Shown here: in pieces, positions 1 to 12,034 of the stretch
Position numbering within the stretch: position 1 is the stretch's first letter
Layout: each line of letters begins with the position of its first letter
Made by a program: the position numbers and the translations under genes
The notes under the pieces: generated by a model
The model's database searches: none
Told to the model about the DNA's origin: nothing
Seen by the model: the letters and a program-made list of their open reading frames with translations, nothing else
NCBI RefSeq assembly: GCF_958298935.1
Contig: NC_084943.1
Coordinates: 14,129,001 to 14,193,000 of the forward strand
Length of the DNA: 64,000 nt
DNA from: Phragmites australis
Taxonomy: Eukaryota > Streptophyta > Magnoliopsida > Poales > Poaceae
Direction: 5' to 3'

Positions 1-1650
1 GTAAGGTCTCCAAACATGTTGTGCAAAGCAAATTCGACAATCATGATTCCATGTTCATGGGATCTTCTGGCTGCTGAAGAGTCTAGTTGTTACTTGGTTC
101 TTGTGAAACTTGTTGCGAACAACTAGCCTCCTTGGTAGTGTCAGTTTGAAGATTGAAGTGTGCTTCATATCTTGGTCCTTAAGTAGGTCAGTTACATCCC
201 ACAGATTATAAATACAGATCAATTAAATGTCTCAGGGTGCGGTATTTCTTTGTAGTATGCTTGTAGCATCCACATTTGCGACAAACATTATATTTGTCAA
301 ATTTGGGTTTAGAAATTCCTTTCCCTTCTCCAGTGCATGTGGCTGCTACTTCTTGTTGCATCTACGTTTACCTTTAAAGTTGGTTGGCATCTAAAAGAGC
401 CATCGAACTTGGTGTTACACTAATGATGATTCCTTAGAAGGATTTCATCATGCTTTTCAGCCTAAAGTAATACATGTATTAAGTCAGAATAAATTTGGTA
501 TTCTCTTGCACGATATTGTTGTTGTAAGATCCTATCAGTGAGAAGCATAGTAGATAAAGTTTTCTCTATATTTTCCACATCCATAGGTTCCTTTTTGCAA
601 AATCACAACTTGGAACATATTTTATGAACAACATGATTGTAATCTCCGACGGATTTGGAATTCTGGAGTTGGAGATGTGTCCATTCACAACTTGCATCAG
701 GCAGAATGACTGTCTTCTCCTGTTCATATCTTGTTTTGAGAGTTGGCCATAGAGTGCTCTGATTTTCTTCCATCAACTACTCAGATTTGAGATCCAAATG
801 GATATGGTGCCTTATGATATATAATGCACCATATTTAACTTGATCTACGAGCGGTGGATCTCCCTCTTAGGGAGGTTGGAGTGCCACTACTATTCCGTGG
901 GATGTAAGGCCGACCTTTACGTCCATAGCCCATGTTCGGATTTGTGACCATTGAATGCGAGTGCATCAAACTCTTTTTCGATCATCTTGACCTAAATGGA
1001 TTTAAACCATAGATTTGATTAATTTACTATAAGTAAATTAAAAATCTTCATGGTAATGTTGTAATAATGATGCAAAAAATTGTAAAGTCAAGTTAAGACT
1101 TGAATTACATAGTGCAGACCTTAATTTATGTAGCTAACACGTTGAAGATAATGACCAAATGTGGTGTAGATCTTGCAGTAATAAAAGGCATAATTTGACA
1201 TTTGTCAGTAGATGCCTATGCTCTTATTACCTTGTGTTATGCTAAATATAATATTTGGAAGAACACATGGAAGGTAGTCATTAAGTCAAGATGACAAAAA
1301 GTAGACCTCATAGTAATGGTGGATAATCTGCAAATATACAGTAGATGTCATAGTTCATTACCTTGTGTTTCTCAAATATTAAATTAAGGTAATCACTTAA
1401 TTTTATTTTGCATTTTTAATTTTTCTTGAATTAAGCACTATTGGGTATAAAAGCACTTTGGGCTTAATTAAAGTGAATTAATATGTAATTCTGCAAGAAA
1501 ATAATGTCAATTGCAAAATTAACACGGTCGTTAATATAATTGCATGTTATAGAGATTGCATAAAGCAAACATATTGAACAATACATAATATTCCAGAAAA
1601 ATAAAGTCTGAAATGTTAAATTAAAACAGTAAATAGTAATGAATGTAATT
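1..1650 (-). pseudogene. Decayed Ty1-copia 5' region and gag (runs off left edge)
   Basis: Read on the minus strand, about 181-300 encodes a zinc-knuckle remnant with spacing C-x2-C-x4-H followed by a leucine-rich tract (RHLIDLYL), the usual context of the gag knuckle in one plant copia group. The last knuckle cysteine is lost (Y). About 660-980 matches the upstream gag core only in scattered, frame-shifted pieces. 1000-1650 is AT-rich and shares short blocks with 24330-24520 on the plus strand (CATAACACAAGGTA, TACCTTCAACGTGTT), so this is a relative of the copia at 24300-40150 lying in the opposite orientation. Protease, integrase and RT would lie left of the window. There are many stops, so it is not functional. 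The 5' boundary was not located. Confidence 0.65.
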
Positions 1651-2902
1651 ACAGTAATATTCAGAGGCTCGAACCTGACAAGTACTTAATAAAGAGTATT
1701 AGTAGTTGGACTAATTTGCAAATTCCTAGAAATTCAGGGTCTAAAATGCAAATTAGCCAGAGACTCAATTTTACTGGCCTATGGGCCAAGTCAACCAAAA
1801 GGCCCACAGCCCATGAGAGCGCATGCGCTGGCGGATTAAGGCCGAGACAACCTAGGCTGGAGCCCACGCAGCCTTACGGCCCATGGACGCAGGCGCGGGA
1901 AGGTGCACGGGAGGGAGGTAGGCCACAGCATGGGCCTGGGCCTTGTAGGCCTTTTGGCCAGCCCCGGTTAGGGTGCTCGAGTGGGCGTATAAGAGCAGCA
2001 CGGCGTGGTGGTAGGGGTTATGGTTTCGCCTCGTCCCTCTCGCAACTATCGGGTAGCTGCTTAATGAGCACATGCCGAATGGTTAAAGGCGTAGATCATC
2101 TGATTTCTAACAAATATGTCTTACATTTAATTTCATTCATATGTTCCATAGAAAATGCCTTGCGTAAAGCTCACCAAATAAATGGATTAAGCATACTTCT
2201 CTATTTCTCATAGAAAATATAATACTTTTTGTGTAATGGTTCTTATCCGGCACTGACAGCGGCACACAGTGCTATCAGGGAATGCGCTTTAAGATCAAGG
2301 TCGCGGACGGCCAAGGGCTGCTGAACCCCACGCCAAAGGAGCACATCCTTGTGCCGCCGCCAGGAGGGATGACCTTCTTGGTCACAAGGGCATCCATCCT
2401 GGAGAAGGTGATGGGGACAATGACAACGAGGGAAGGGCATCACACAACAACGGCTGCAATGGGTGATCTGTTCTTTGCTGTGACTATCGGTGTGGCTTTG
2501 GTGGTTTTTGTTGCCTCCTGAGTTGGTAGGGTCATGCTGTCAGGCATAAAAGTTTTACCATTTGTTGATTGAACTTGTGAAAGTGTATTGAATTGCTGAA
2601 CTAATTTTGGTGGAGCAAGAAACTGTACATTCATTTGCAGTTTGTGGGATATTTTCACTTCCTGTTGGCTTTACAATTGCGCTGTTGCAGTTCATGGCTC
2701 CAACCGACAATGATACACAATCCTAATTAGTTAAACTTTACACTACTAAACTAACATCATTGTTCTTCATCATACTAATTAGTAAACCCTAGCTAGCAGT
2801 TATTGTACAACCAAAAGAAATGCCCAGTCACATGTGCAAAAGTAACCCTATAACTTCAATTCGGATCACGGTCACAAAAGAACCACCCTCGTGTGCCTAT
2901 GC
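1651..2902. other. Unassigned sequence, no gene recognised
   Basis: About 1740-2060 is GC-rich with several GGGCC/GGCCC words, as in many grass promoters and LTRs. A 79-codon frame (2282-2521, plus) and short minus frames overlap here, but none shows a domain I recognise. The 79-codon frame ends in a hydrophobic stretch. About 2690-2900 is AT-rich with nothing visible. It could be a worn LTR or a gene fragment. Confidence 0.4.
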
Positions 2903-3250
2903 CTACCACCATTTGGAATCATCGATGATGAAGAAGTAGTCATCGGAGCTACCGTTATCATCGCTTGACTCCTCGCTGTCCTTTTCCTCCTTGCTGTCCT
3001 CCTCCTGCTCCTCCTCCTCCATGCACCGACACCTCTTTAGTGCCAGCTCATCAATGAAGTATTTCCAGGCTTCGTCGGTGGATGAGGACCCTGCCAATCC
3101 AGAGTCGAACTACGCCTCATCTGAACTCTCCAACGCTAGAGCTACCTCTTCATCATCGAACGAACGCGCGGGGGTGGGTGGAGTGGCTAGAGATGGTGGC
3201 AGTGAGTGGGTCCGTGGAGTGGCCGGAGATGGTGGTGGCGAGGGAGTTTA
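2903..3250 (-). pseudogene. Acidic protein fragment, interrupted
   Basis: On the minus strand a stop-free run of 64 codons (3097-2903) has a short structured-looking part (DEAWKYFIDELALKR) followed by a long Glu/Asp/Ser tract and a C-terminal DYFFIIDDSKWW. The same frame can be read upstream to about 3250 with similar composition (DDEEVALALESSDEA) but is broken by a TAG near 3112, so the larger frame looks like a decayed gene end or a transposon-carried fragment. I do not recognise the family. The acidic bias alone could mislead, so the call is tentative. Confidence 0.3.
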
Positions 3251-3260
3251 CATGGCAAAG

Positions 3261-4090
3261 TGTAACACCCCGATTTTCAGAATTTATAATTTTTTTAAAT
3301 TTTCCAAGATTATTGAATAACTTCACTAGTAGCATAGGTTGAACACCTATTTTCTTAATCAATCAATCAATATATGTTATTATTTTGTGTGCATTGCATG
3401 CTGAGTTTTGTTACGAGCCAGGTAAATGCATTAGAGTTCTTTTTCTTTTTCTTTCGCTATGGTGTTTTGAGTGAAAAAGATTTTGAAAAGTTTTTACAAA
3501 ATTGATAAACTAGTTAAGGATCTTAATAGTTGGAATTTAAAATCTTTGAATTCATCATCTATTCAATCCTTGATCATACCTGATCCTTCTCTATTTTAAT
3601 TCAAATCTTATCCAGATCCTTGTTTAAAGCCAATCTCTCATCTTTCTCAAATTCTACCCAATCCAAATTCAAATTCCTTATATGCTAATATTCTTGTTCA
3701 ACCTCATTTTTTGTTTATCTTAAATTCACTCCAAGCTCTATTCAAATTCAAACCATATTCAAATTTCTCTCCAAAAGTTTCTTTTCTAAAACCCTAAATA
3801 TGCCTAAGGTGATATTAGACCCAATCCTACCCAAACCCAAGCCCTTGGCCAGCACACAACTCATCTAGAACGCCTAACACTAAGGATCCACAAAATCTAT
3901 AAATTTTTACGAAGTCCTGGATAGCCTCATCTTCCTATGAAGTTTTGGATTTCAAAACGGACTCAAATGCAAATCTTGACAAGCCGGGTTGTTCCATAAC
4001 CCCCAGGAGTTCCAAGATATATATCTTCATTGATCCACATAGGGCTATCCCGACAGCCTCAGTACAAGATGTGAGTCACCAAAAAGTACT
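3261..4090 (+). mobile_element. Chromovirus-type LTR fragment
   Basis: It begins TGTAACACCCCGATTTTCAG, the usual opening of grass Tekay/Del-type LTRs in sense orientation, followed by AT-rich sequence without coding capacity. No closing GGGTGTTACA-type end was found before LINE ORF1 begins at about 4100, so it is truncated on the right. The inner boundary is approximate. Confidence 0.5.
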
Positions 4091-4127
4091 CCTTCGTCCT
4101 CATTAGTCTTTACCTTCTTCATACCTC

Positions 4128-5475
4128 TCAAATCCGAACCACCTTCTTCCTCATCAAGGTATCTCTTTTGTCCGCAATGTTCAGAGATATGTTGGTTTCT
4201 GTCTTTTTATCAGGCGTACGAGTCACCCTCTTAAAGGTTTGTTTTTTGTTCCCCTTCATCTTGCTGTCCTTGTCTTCTTTGCCAGATATATCACTGTTCA
4301 CGTGCATGCTATGCATGCCACTATTCAAATGGGTATCCTTCCCCTTTTCCACTAACATGGCATCAGCGGTGTTCCCAGCATTTGCATCAGTTTCTTTCCC
4401 ATTTTTAAGCAGAATATCCACCTTCACAGCAACATTGAGTTCACTAACATTTGCATCAGATTTTTCCCCTTCTTCGTCCTTCTTATCTCCAGGGCTAGGA
4501 CGACTCCCTATGCTCGAGGAAGAGAGCTTGCTTTGTCCCTTTCCATGCTGCTCGTTGTCTAGGCTTTTCCTCCAGGATGGTGCTTCATGGCTAGAGCAAT
4601 GAGAAATCCACCTGCCACCTGATCCTCCAAAGCTACCGCGATTGCTCAAGCTTCCTCCTCTCAAAGAAGAGCCACCACGTGTACTACAGAATTTGAATTT
4701 TATAAATTCCCTTCTAAAACGGAATCCAAAAAAGATCCAATAGTCTACCACCACTTTCCATTTTTGGGGTATAAACCTCAGAGATTTGTCAAATTGTTGT
4801 GCTGCCCCATTGTTCAGTTTGATCTCGCATATCTTGTTAGTATGCCCAATGATGCCACATACATAACAAAAATCTAGCAGATATTCATAGATCAGAGGGC
4901 ACCATCTCTCCTTTTCTCCTCTCCCACGTGAACACCGTGACACCACGCATTAAGGGTTTATGGATGTCAAGACGTAAATTCACCCGCAGGAAACTTCTAA
5001 CAGCCATATCATCATCGTTCATATCCACTTCCATGAATTCGCCAATCTCATTACCAATTGCTTTTCCCGTAGCCTTGTTCATCATACCCAGGGAAGTTTT
5101 GTAACCCTGATCCAGATCTCACCTAGGGTTTTTGTCTTATCAATGTCAGCCACTACAACCAAATTCCTTTGACAGCATCCATGGACCCCCCTCTAGGGCC
5201 TTCCTCTTCCCTAGAGCATGATGAAATGTGAAAAGAAATCTATTCTCATCCAGTTCTTTGTAGTTGATGCCCCACCATACCCTTCCTAGTACCTGCACCA
5301 ATGCATCCGCATGCAACAGCTTCTCCAACATCAACTTCCTGAAGGCCTGGATCATATTCGACCCTGATCGCCCTAACTCTGGAGATTCAATTCGCACACC
5401 CTTCCTTTCCGCTGCCGAGAGTTGTAGTTTCTTCATAATACCTTCCACATTCTCCATGATCCCAAGACAGTGCAT
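4128..5475 (-). pseudogene. LINE (L1-type) ORF1 relic, DUF4283 plus CCHC knuckle
   Basis: ORF1 proteins of plant L1 LINEs bind RNA and accompany the ORF2 endonuclease/RT. Read on the minus strand from the Met at about 5457, the first 100 residues match the DUF4283 pattern (KKLQLSAAERKGVRI, LGRVWWGIN, FLFTFHHALGKRKALEGGPWM). After a frame break near 5146 follow MNKATGKAIGNEIGEFMEVD and the DIHKPLMRGV segment (5085-4885). After another shift comes a zinc knuckle CYVCGIIGHTNKIC (C-x2-C-x4-H-x4-C) and a low-complexity tail ending at 4128. At least two frameshifts make it non-functional. No ORF2 follows; LTR sequence starts directly downstream. That is odd for LINEs, which usually lose the 5' end. 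A domesticated DUF4283 gene is a less likely alternative. Confidence 0.7.
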
Positions 5476-5683
5476 GCATGGTCGTAGGTAGGCAGGAAAC
5501 GGGAGAGAAACTCATCAGCATCAAGAAACTAGGACAGTAAATTTAGATTTAAAGACTGCACACAACAGGGATTAGATCAACGTGGACGCAAGGGAGCGAT
5601 GACATGTGTACTCAGATCAAATCCCAAGGAGAGAACAGATCAGAACGAGGAGGAAAGAGAATGGATTTATTAGTGATAAGATT
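5476..5683. other. Probable LINE 5' leader, non-coding
   Basis: Sequence between the start of LINE ORF1 and the first base of the Tat LTR. No coding signal or repeat end is visible. Confidence 0.3.
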
Positions 5684-6072
5684 TGATGTTTATAGTGCCC
5701 CCGACCAGACTTCGATCACGAACCGTAATTCCGACCGGTGAACAACGATCAGCAAATAGTAATAGCAAATAGTAAACATTACTCCTACTAGTGAACAGTA
5801 CCTCCGCCCAGTGACCAGGCGACACTGACAGATGTCGGATCAAGAATGTAGTCGAATCAAAGAGGGCTAAACTTCAATAAGGGATACTCAGGTATATATA
5901 TGGAATTTGCGTGGTTGAATAAAAAAGATATAGCTGAATCATATATGTAAGTTTTATTCAGTTTGTATTAGGAGTCTTGATCTTATACGGCTAAGACTTG
6001 CCGCTCTTTAAATATCAGAGGGTCATGGCCGATTGAATCATCAACCAATCAATCAAACACAATTTACAATGT
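5684..6072 (+). repeat. 5' LTR of the Tat element (approximate)
   Basis: Starts near TGATGTTTATAGTGCCCCCG and ends near AATTTACA or ATGTCA just before the gag leader. It contains a duplicated AGCAAATAGTAAT motif near 5750 and a TATATATA stretch near 5895. No partner LTR remains, so both ends are inferred from position. No convincing primer site was found. Confidence 0.5.
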
Positions 6073-6096
6073 CAGCAAAAGTTTCTCTCGTGCTAT

Positions 6097-7495
6097 GTGA
6101 AGACTTGGCAAGGTGTGTTCAAGAAAGAAGATTCTCCACCGCCCACCGATCATACCCCTAAGGTACCGACCAATGTAAGTGTTCAACCCTCTCCCTCGCA
6201 TGAAGAAGTTGCTAGTATAATTGATCAATATGTTGGTGCAACCATGGCTAATAGTGTTCAAAAGATGGTTGATGATGCATTGGCTGAAAAGATTCAGCAT
6301 TTAGTTTTACAAATACATGAGGAGCATAATTTGAAAAAACATGTTGCTAGTAATGTTAATGCTTTAATTTCTTCTACTGTTATTGATACATTACCTAGTG
6401 CTTCTTGTGCTTACCCTAATAAGCCTCATGATGGTCGAAATTACATGGGTAGTGTTGCACCTAATCATGTTCCTGCTTATGCTATTAAAATTGATGTGAC
6501 ACAAAACCCATATCTAACACTATATGCTAGGAACCATGCTTCAACTTCAGCACAATGAGCCGAAAGTTACCCCAATATGCAAACACCTTCTTACTAGTGT
6601 TCCACCTATTCCTCAGCAAGGGTCGGGAATCCGTTATGAGCCGACACCTAAACAAAACTTCACCACATCACCTCCTATCACGTCTTATGTGTCAAATGCG
6701 TCTACGCCACAACTTGAACCAATAGTTAACCCTAATCAGATTGTGGCCAATTACACCGAAATCATGTGAGAACAAGTAGCTACTGTGCTAAGAGAACAAT
6801 TTGGCTTAGATGTTAGGATAAAAACTCGTGCATACCAAAAGCCATATCATGAGAATTATTATACAATCTTGTACCCTTGTGGTTTTAAGATTTCTGATTT
6901 TGTAAAGTTCACTGGGGAGGATAATAGAATAACTAGAGAGCATGTAGGCCAATTCCTTGCACAATTAGGTGAAGCTAGTTCTAATGGTGTGCTAAAAATT
7001 AGATTGTTTCTTTTGTCTTTGTCTGGAACTCCATTTACTTGGTTTACATCTCTTCCCAATTCGATTCATGTGTGGTCTCAATTAGAAGAAACATTACATG
7101 AATATTTTTATAGTGTTGATACTGAATTGAGGTTTTCACATTTAACATCGGTTAGACAAAAGTATAATGAACCTGTTGCAGATTATATTAGGAGATTTAG
7201 AGATACAAAAATCCGATATTTTAACTTGACACTTTCTAAAAAAGATTTAGCTGAATTAGCTTATTCGGGCTTGTTATCTCATCTTAAGGAAAAGCTAGAC
7301 GGTTATGATTTTAAGGATGTTAGTCAAGTCTTACAAAGAGCTCTGACACAAGAAAACCGGGCTAAAAAGTCTATGAATTTTCAGAAATCACATGATAAAC
7401 CTAGAATTGATCGTCCTAATGTTTACATGCTTGAGTATGAATCTGAAAATTCGGACGATGATGATGTTGATGTGCGTGTAGCCAAATGGGGTTGA
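6097..7495 (+). pseudogene. Tat gag
   Basis: Gag forms the particle that packages element RNA. The N-terminal part (6097-6558) has a helical segment (EEVASIIDQYVGATMANSVQK). After a stop and frame change, 6785-7495 carries the conserved capsid core: FVKFTGEDNRITREHVGQFLAQ, GTPFTWFTSLP, FSHLTSVRQKYNEPVADYIRRF and VSQVLQRALTQENRAK, ending in an acidic tail. These are hallmarks of grass Tat gag. Breaks occur near 6558 and 6768, and the core frame itself terminates at 7495. It is in sense with the downstream protease and RT. Confidence 0.8.
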
Positions 7496-9000
7496 TCTTC
7501 TAAGTCTAAACCATTCGTTTGCTCCACTCATAAGCCAATACCTCCCAAAAATCTGCAAGAAGAGATTAAATTTATTTTTGATGTAGCAAAGTGTGATAGA
7601 ATTTTTTATTACTTGCAGCAAGAAAAATAAATTAAGTTGTCTCATGTTCATGTAATTTCTCCGTTAGAAGAATTAAAGAGGCGAGCTTACTGTAAATGAC
7701 ATAAGTCTTATTCTCATGCTACTGACGATTGCAATATTTTTCGTCGACAGATTCAATCAGTCACTAATGAATGACTATTGAAATTTGTAGAGATACAAGT
7801 GGATAAACAACCATTCCCGGTTAATATTATTGATCTCCAAGACAAGAGCATTCTAATTCGGCCAACTCAACCCGAATCAACTAAAGGGAAAAATGTAATC
7901 GTTGGTGAAGAAAGACATAAACCTTTGGGAGAGAATAAAAATTTGCTAAGAGAAGTTTTACTTGAGAAGACTCCCGAAGGCAAAGAGTCAGTCAAGATTG
8001 TGGTGAACACTTCAACAGTCAGGGGGCGTGCTAACGCCAAGCCGAAAATGATCAAACCAAAAAGCCAGGAGGTCGGCAAGTGGAAGATTAATGAAGCAAA
8101 GGGACGTGAAAAAGTTGCAAAGCCCAAGCAAACTTTGATGCAACTCTTGTCTAAATATGAGAAAGTCAAGGCCGTCCAATCTCATAAAAATCAGCCAAGT
8201 GGGTTTAAGCGGCCAAGATCACCTTTGAAGCAAGAAGTTCATGATCATCATCAACCCAAAAGGGATTGTGCTAGTGCTATGTACTCACCAATTGGGCCAG
8301 TGTTGTGGTCATGGATGCCTCCTCCGATGCCTTTTCCTCATTGCCCAACTTGGGGTTATAAGGTATGTGGATGCCTCCTCCCTATGCAATTGTCTCCATT
8401 TCATCTGGGATGGACAACACAACAAAGGCTACTATTTGATAGAATATCACATCATGCATATGACCGATTTGGGCATATAAATCGGTGTAGTGATGTTCAA
8501 CATACTAAAATTGTGGAGAAGGTATACCAGGCCAAGGAGAGTAGTGTTTCTGCTCCAATTTCAGATTCTAATGTTGCTGAAACTAGGACCACTGCTCCTG
8601 ATATTGTTGAAACTGGTTCAATAAAAATAGTGGCCCAAGAGCTTGGTAAAGAACCGATTGTTATTAGCAATAATTCGGTCAAATCTGAAAATGTACTTAC
8701 ATTTGTCCTTGTTATTCTAAAGGCTAATGATCATGAAGCAATTAGCAGGAAGCCGCTTTTTCAGTACCTACAGCCGAGGTGGTGTCCCTCCGGTTTATCT
8801 CACACAAAAAAGAGAAGATTGCAGTGGCTTTGCAAGCAAAAATTGATGGAACAACAAGCTAAAAAACTGCGGGATAATACTTTCAATGAAGTTAAGCCAA
8901 TGCAACTCGTGAAGCAAGTATGGAGACCAAAATTAGATGCAACAATAGCTCCTACATCAGCTCCTTCACCAATAACAACACCGGTGCCTATTTAAGATGA
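7496..9000 (+). pseudogene. Tat gag-pol spacer region
   Basis: A lysine-rich frame of 405 codons (7778-8995) links gag to protease. A short upstream stretch, about 7690-7760 (ATGACATAAGTCTTATTCTCATGC), probably holds the worn zinc knuckle. The long frame has no recognised catalytic motif; a few segments (QPKRDCASAMYSP, RRLQWLCKQKLMEQQ) look like the conserved linker in this family. It is unusually free of stops for this element, but it ends before the protease frame begins. Confidence 0.55.
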
Positions 9001-9040
9001 CAAGGAAGATGAGGAATTAATTGATTATGATGATTCGCCA

Positions 9041-9757
9041 GTGAACACCAATGATGCTTCACCAACTGAAGGTATGGATGTCAATATGGTTTTTATGTTA
9101 CCTTCAGAATTCCATGCTTTGGATGAAGGTGAAGTAGCTCAATTGGATTTGGGGCTGAAAGAAGCTGTTTTTGAGAAACCAAAGGAGTCGGATCGGTATT
9201 TGAAGCCTTTGTATGTCAAAGGTCATGTTAATGGGAAGCTGATTTCTAGAATGCTTGTTGATGGTGAAGCTGCATTAAATTTGATGCCGTATTCAATTTT
9301 CAAGAAGTTTGATAGAGATGATAGTGAGTTGATGAAGACTAATTTGATGCTCAATAAATTTGTAGGTGATTCTAATGAGGCCAAAGGTGTTATCTCTATG
9401 GAGCTCACTATTGGAAGCAAAACATTGTCCACCACTTTCTTCGTTGTGGAGGTGCAAGGTAACTATAGTGTTATTCTTGGATGCGATTAGATTCATGCAA
9501 ATAGTTGTGTTCCTTCTACCTTGCACCAATTTTTAATTCAATGGGTGGATGATGATGTGGAAATCATACATGCGGATACTTCAGCCAATGTTGCCTTGGT
9601 CGATGCTTCAATTGATTGGAGATATGGTAATGCTAAGTGCTTATCAGATCTTGATCTTTCGGACTATGATTTTCTTAGTGTCTCCAAAGATGGATTTGTA
9701 CCGGTGGTTGTAAAGCCGACTTGTGATAATCGGCTCAATAATGTAATGCATCCATGA
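9041..9757 (+). pseudogene. Tat aspartic protease
   Basis: The retropepsin cleaves the polyprotein. 9041-9490 contains LYVKGHVNGKLISRMLVDG followed by EAALNLMP, the Tat form of the D-[ST]-G active site, and the closing YSVILGCD. The glycine after DG is replaced by Glu. The frame meets TAG at 9488-9490, where family members have Trp, and continues in the same frame (IHANSCVPSTLHQ) to 9757. Non-functional. Confidence 0.75.
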
Positions 9758-10017
9758 GTAGAGATAAAAATTTAGAATGGCTACAAAAGCGTATGGAGCA
9801 ATATCAGTCAAATAAGAATGATATTTGCGACACCATTGAAGATTTAGATGAATTACATAAGTTAGATCAAGGTCTTTTGTCGGCCGATCCATTAGAAGAG
9901 ATTGATATAGGTGATGGTAATATCCCAAGGCTAACGTTCGTAAACAATATTATGAAAGCTAATTACAAGGCTAGAGTAATCGAGTTTCTTAGAGAGTATG
10001 TTGACTGTTTTGCTTAG

Positions 10018-10941
10018 GAATATCATGAAATGCTGGGACTTGATCGAGAGTTAGTAGAACTTTGATAACCTATTAAAGCGGGGTTCAGGCCCTATAAACA
10101 GGTGTCTAGAAGGTTTAATCCTAATATGTATGATCGGATCAAAGAAGAAATAGACCGATTGTTGAAAATGAGATTTATTAGGCTATGCAAGTATGCTAAT
10201 TGGATTTCTAACATTGTCTTAGTTGAGAAGAAGAGTAGCCGTAAGTTATGAGTTTGCATTCATTTTAAAGATTTGAATAAAGCTACCCCTAAAGATGAAT
10301 ATCCTATGCCTATAGCCGACATATTAATTAATGATACTTTAGGCCATAGAATAATTAGTTTTTTTTATGGTAATTCTGGTTATAATCAAAATTTCATGGT
10401 CGAGGAAGATATGTCTAAAACGGCTTTTTGTTGTCCCAGATTTGTTGGTCTATTTGAGTGGGTGGTTATGACATTTGGGTTGAAAAATGCCGGTGCTACT
10501 TATGAAAGGGCTATGAATTTAATTTTTCATAATTTTCTTGGTGTCATATTAGAAGTATATATTGATGATATAGTTGTTGAATCAAATGGTAATGATTCTC
10601 ATTTAGCCAATTTATGGTTAGCCTTTGATAGGATGCTTCGGTATGGTCTAAAAATGAATCCACTCAAATGTGCTTTTGGTGTGTCGGTTGGGAGGTTTTT
10701 AGGTTTTATTATACATGAGAAAGGCATAGAGATAGTTCCTAGTAAAGTAGAAGCTATACAAAAGGTTCAAGCACCCACATGTAAGAGAGATATGAAGAAA
10801 TTTTTGGGTAAGGTAAATTACTTCAGAATGCTTATATCAAACTTATCCGAAAAAGTTAGTGCTTTTATACCTATACTTCGATTGAAAAATGAGACCGGAT
10901 TCACTTGGGGGCAGAACAACAACATTCATTTGATGAAATGA
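10018..10941 (+). pseudogene. Tat reverse transcriptase
   Basis: The RT copies element RNA. 10018-10270 has fingers-region remnants with TAG, TGA and TGA breaks (FRPYKQVSRRFNP, LLKMRFIRLCKYANWISN). 10273-10941 is stop-free with the DLNKATPKDEYPMP segment just before or at its start, MTFGLKNAGATYERAMN, the catalytic YIDD (10558-10569), and FLGFIIHEKGIEI and MKKFLGKVNYFR of the connection region. The stop-free part of about 220 residues is shorter than a full RT. Confidence 0.85.
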
Positions 10942-11270
10942 AGAAGTATTTGACTACTCCTCTAGTGCTTTGGGCGTCTAAAGTCGGATTACCTTTTTGG
11001 CTATATGTTGTTGTGGAGATAATGTGATTGGTGCTATTTTGGTACAGAAGTTGATGGTTAAGAGGACGCAATTGCTTACTTGAGCCGACATCTTTTGGAG
11101 GCGGAGACAAGGTATGTCTTAATTGAGAAATTATGCTTATCAATATATTATGCTTGCACAAAGTCGAGGCATTATTTGCTATCTAGTACTTGTGTAGTAG
11201 CAAGTCAAGCCGATGTGGTTAAATATATATTGCAAAAGCCAATTTTAAGTGGTAGGATTGATAAATGAGC
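10942..11270 (+). pseudogene. Tat retroviral-type RNase H remnant
   Basis: Directly after RT, broken frames still show MKKYLTTPLVLWAS, a worn LPFWLYVVV, and AIAYLSRHLLEAETRY with YYACTKSRHYLL further on, the normal Ty3-gypsy RNase H context. It is broken by stops and shifts near 10940, 11025 and 11268. Confidence 0.6.
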
Positions 11271-11292
11271 TTATGCACTTATAGAATATGAT

Positions 11293-11937
11293 TTGGCATA
11301 TGAATCTTTGAAATCTATGAAATGCCAAATCGTAGCTAATTTTATTATTGACCATCGGATTGATGATAAACATGATTTACAAGTCACCTATATATCTATT
11401 AAACCATGGAAGCTTTATTTTGATGGTTCGGCTCGTGGGGTTGGGAAATGTGTTGGTCTTATTTTTATTTCACATCGAGGTGCTATTTTTGAGATATCTT
11501 GCCAACTAGATTATTTTTGTACCAATAATCAATCCGAATACGATGCTCTCTTGCTAGGATTAAAAATTTTAAGTTCCATGGGTGTAAGGAGTGTAGAGGC
11601 TTTTGGCGATTCGTTGCTAGTTGTGCAGCATGTTTCTGGTAATTATCAATGTTTCGACGGATCACTAAATAGCTATCTTGATAAATATCTAGACATTATT
11701 ATTGTTTCTGATGATTTATTTATTAAGCATGTGTCTAGAGATGATAATTTCAGAGCTAATGATTTAGCACAGCAAGCATCCAGTTATCAAGTTAATAGAG
11801 GCAAATTTTTTGTGATTGGAAGACCGATGCTTGAAAGTATCGAACATTGTACAGCCAAACATGAGTTTTTGGGTTCGGTTACATTTTCTCTAATGAAAGA
11901 AAATGTTGAAGTTGCTGAATTCAAAGATTGGAGATAA
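11293..11937 (+). pseudogene. Tat second (archaeal-type) RNase H
   Basis: Plant Tat elements carry an additional RNase H related to archaeal enzymes. In this 214-codon frame the signature parts are WKLYFDGSARGVGKCVG (first Asp), CTNNQSEYDALLLGLKIL (Glu), FGDSLLVVQHVSG (second Asp) and ISRDDN-like VSRDDNFRANDLAQQAS (third Asp), so all four candidate metal ligands are present. The frame is intact across the domain, although the surrounding element is dead. It ends just before the Tekay insertion at 12035. Confidence 0.8.
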
Positions 11938-12029
11938 CCTCTCATTGATTACTTGAAGTATCCAAGTAAAAGTGTTGATAGAAAAATTCGGCGATAAGCC
12001 TTCAAATATACATTGTTGGATGATGATCT

Positions 12030-12034
12030 ATATT
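12030..12034. repeat. Target-site duplication ATATT (left)
   Basis: Five bases identical to 21818-21822 on the far side of the Tekay element. Five is the usual length for Ty3-gypsy integrases. Confidence 0.9.

Noticed and set aside
10018..10941. Possible endogenous pararetrovirus RT
   Set aside because: Flanking integrase, second RNase H and LTR identify an LTR retrotransposon (Tat).
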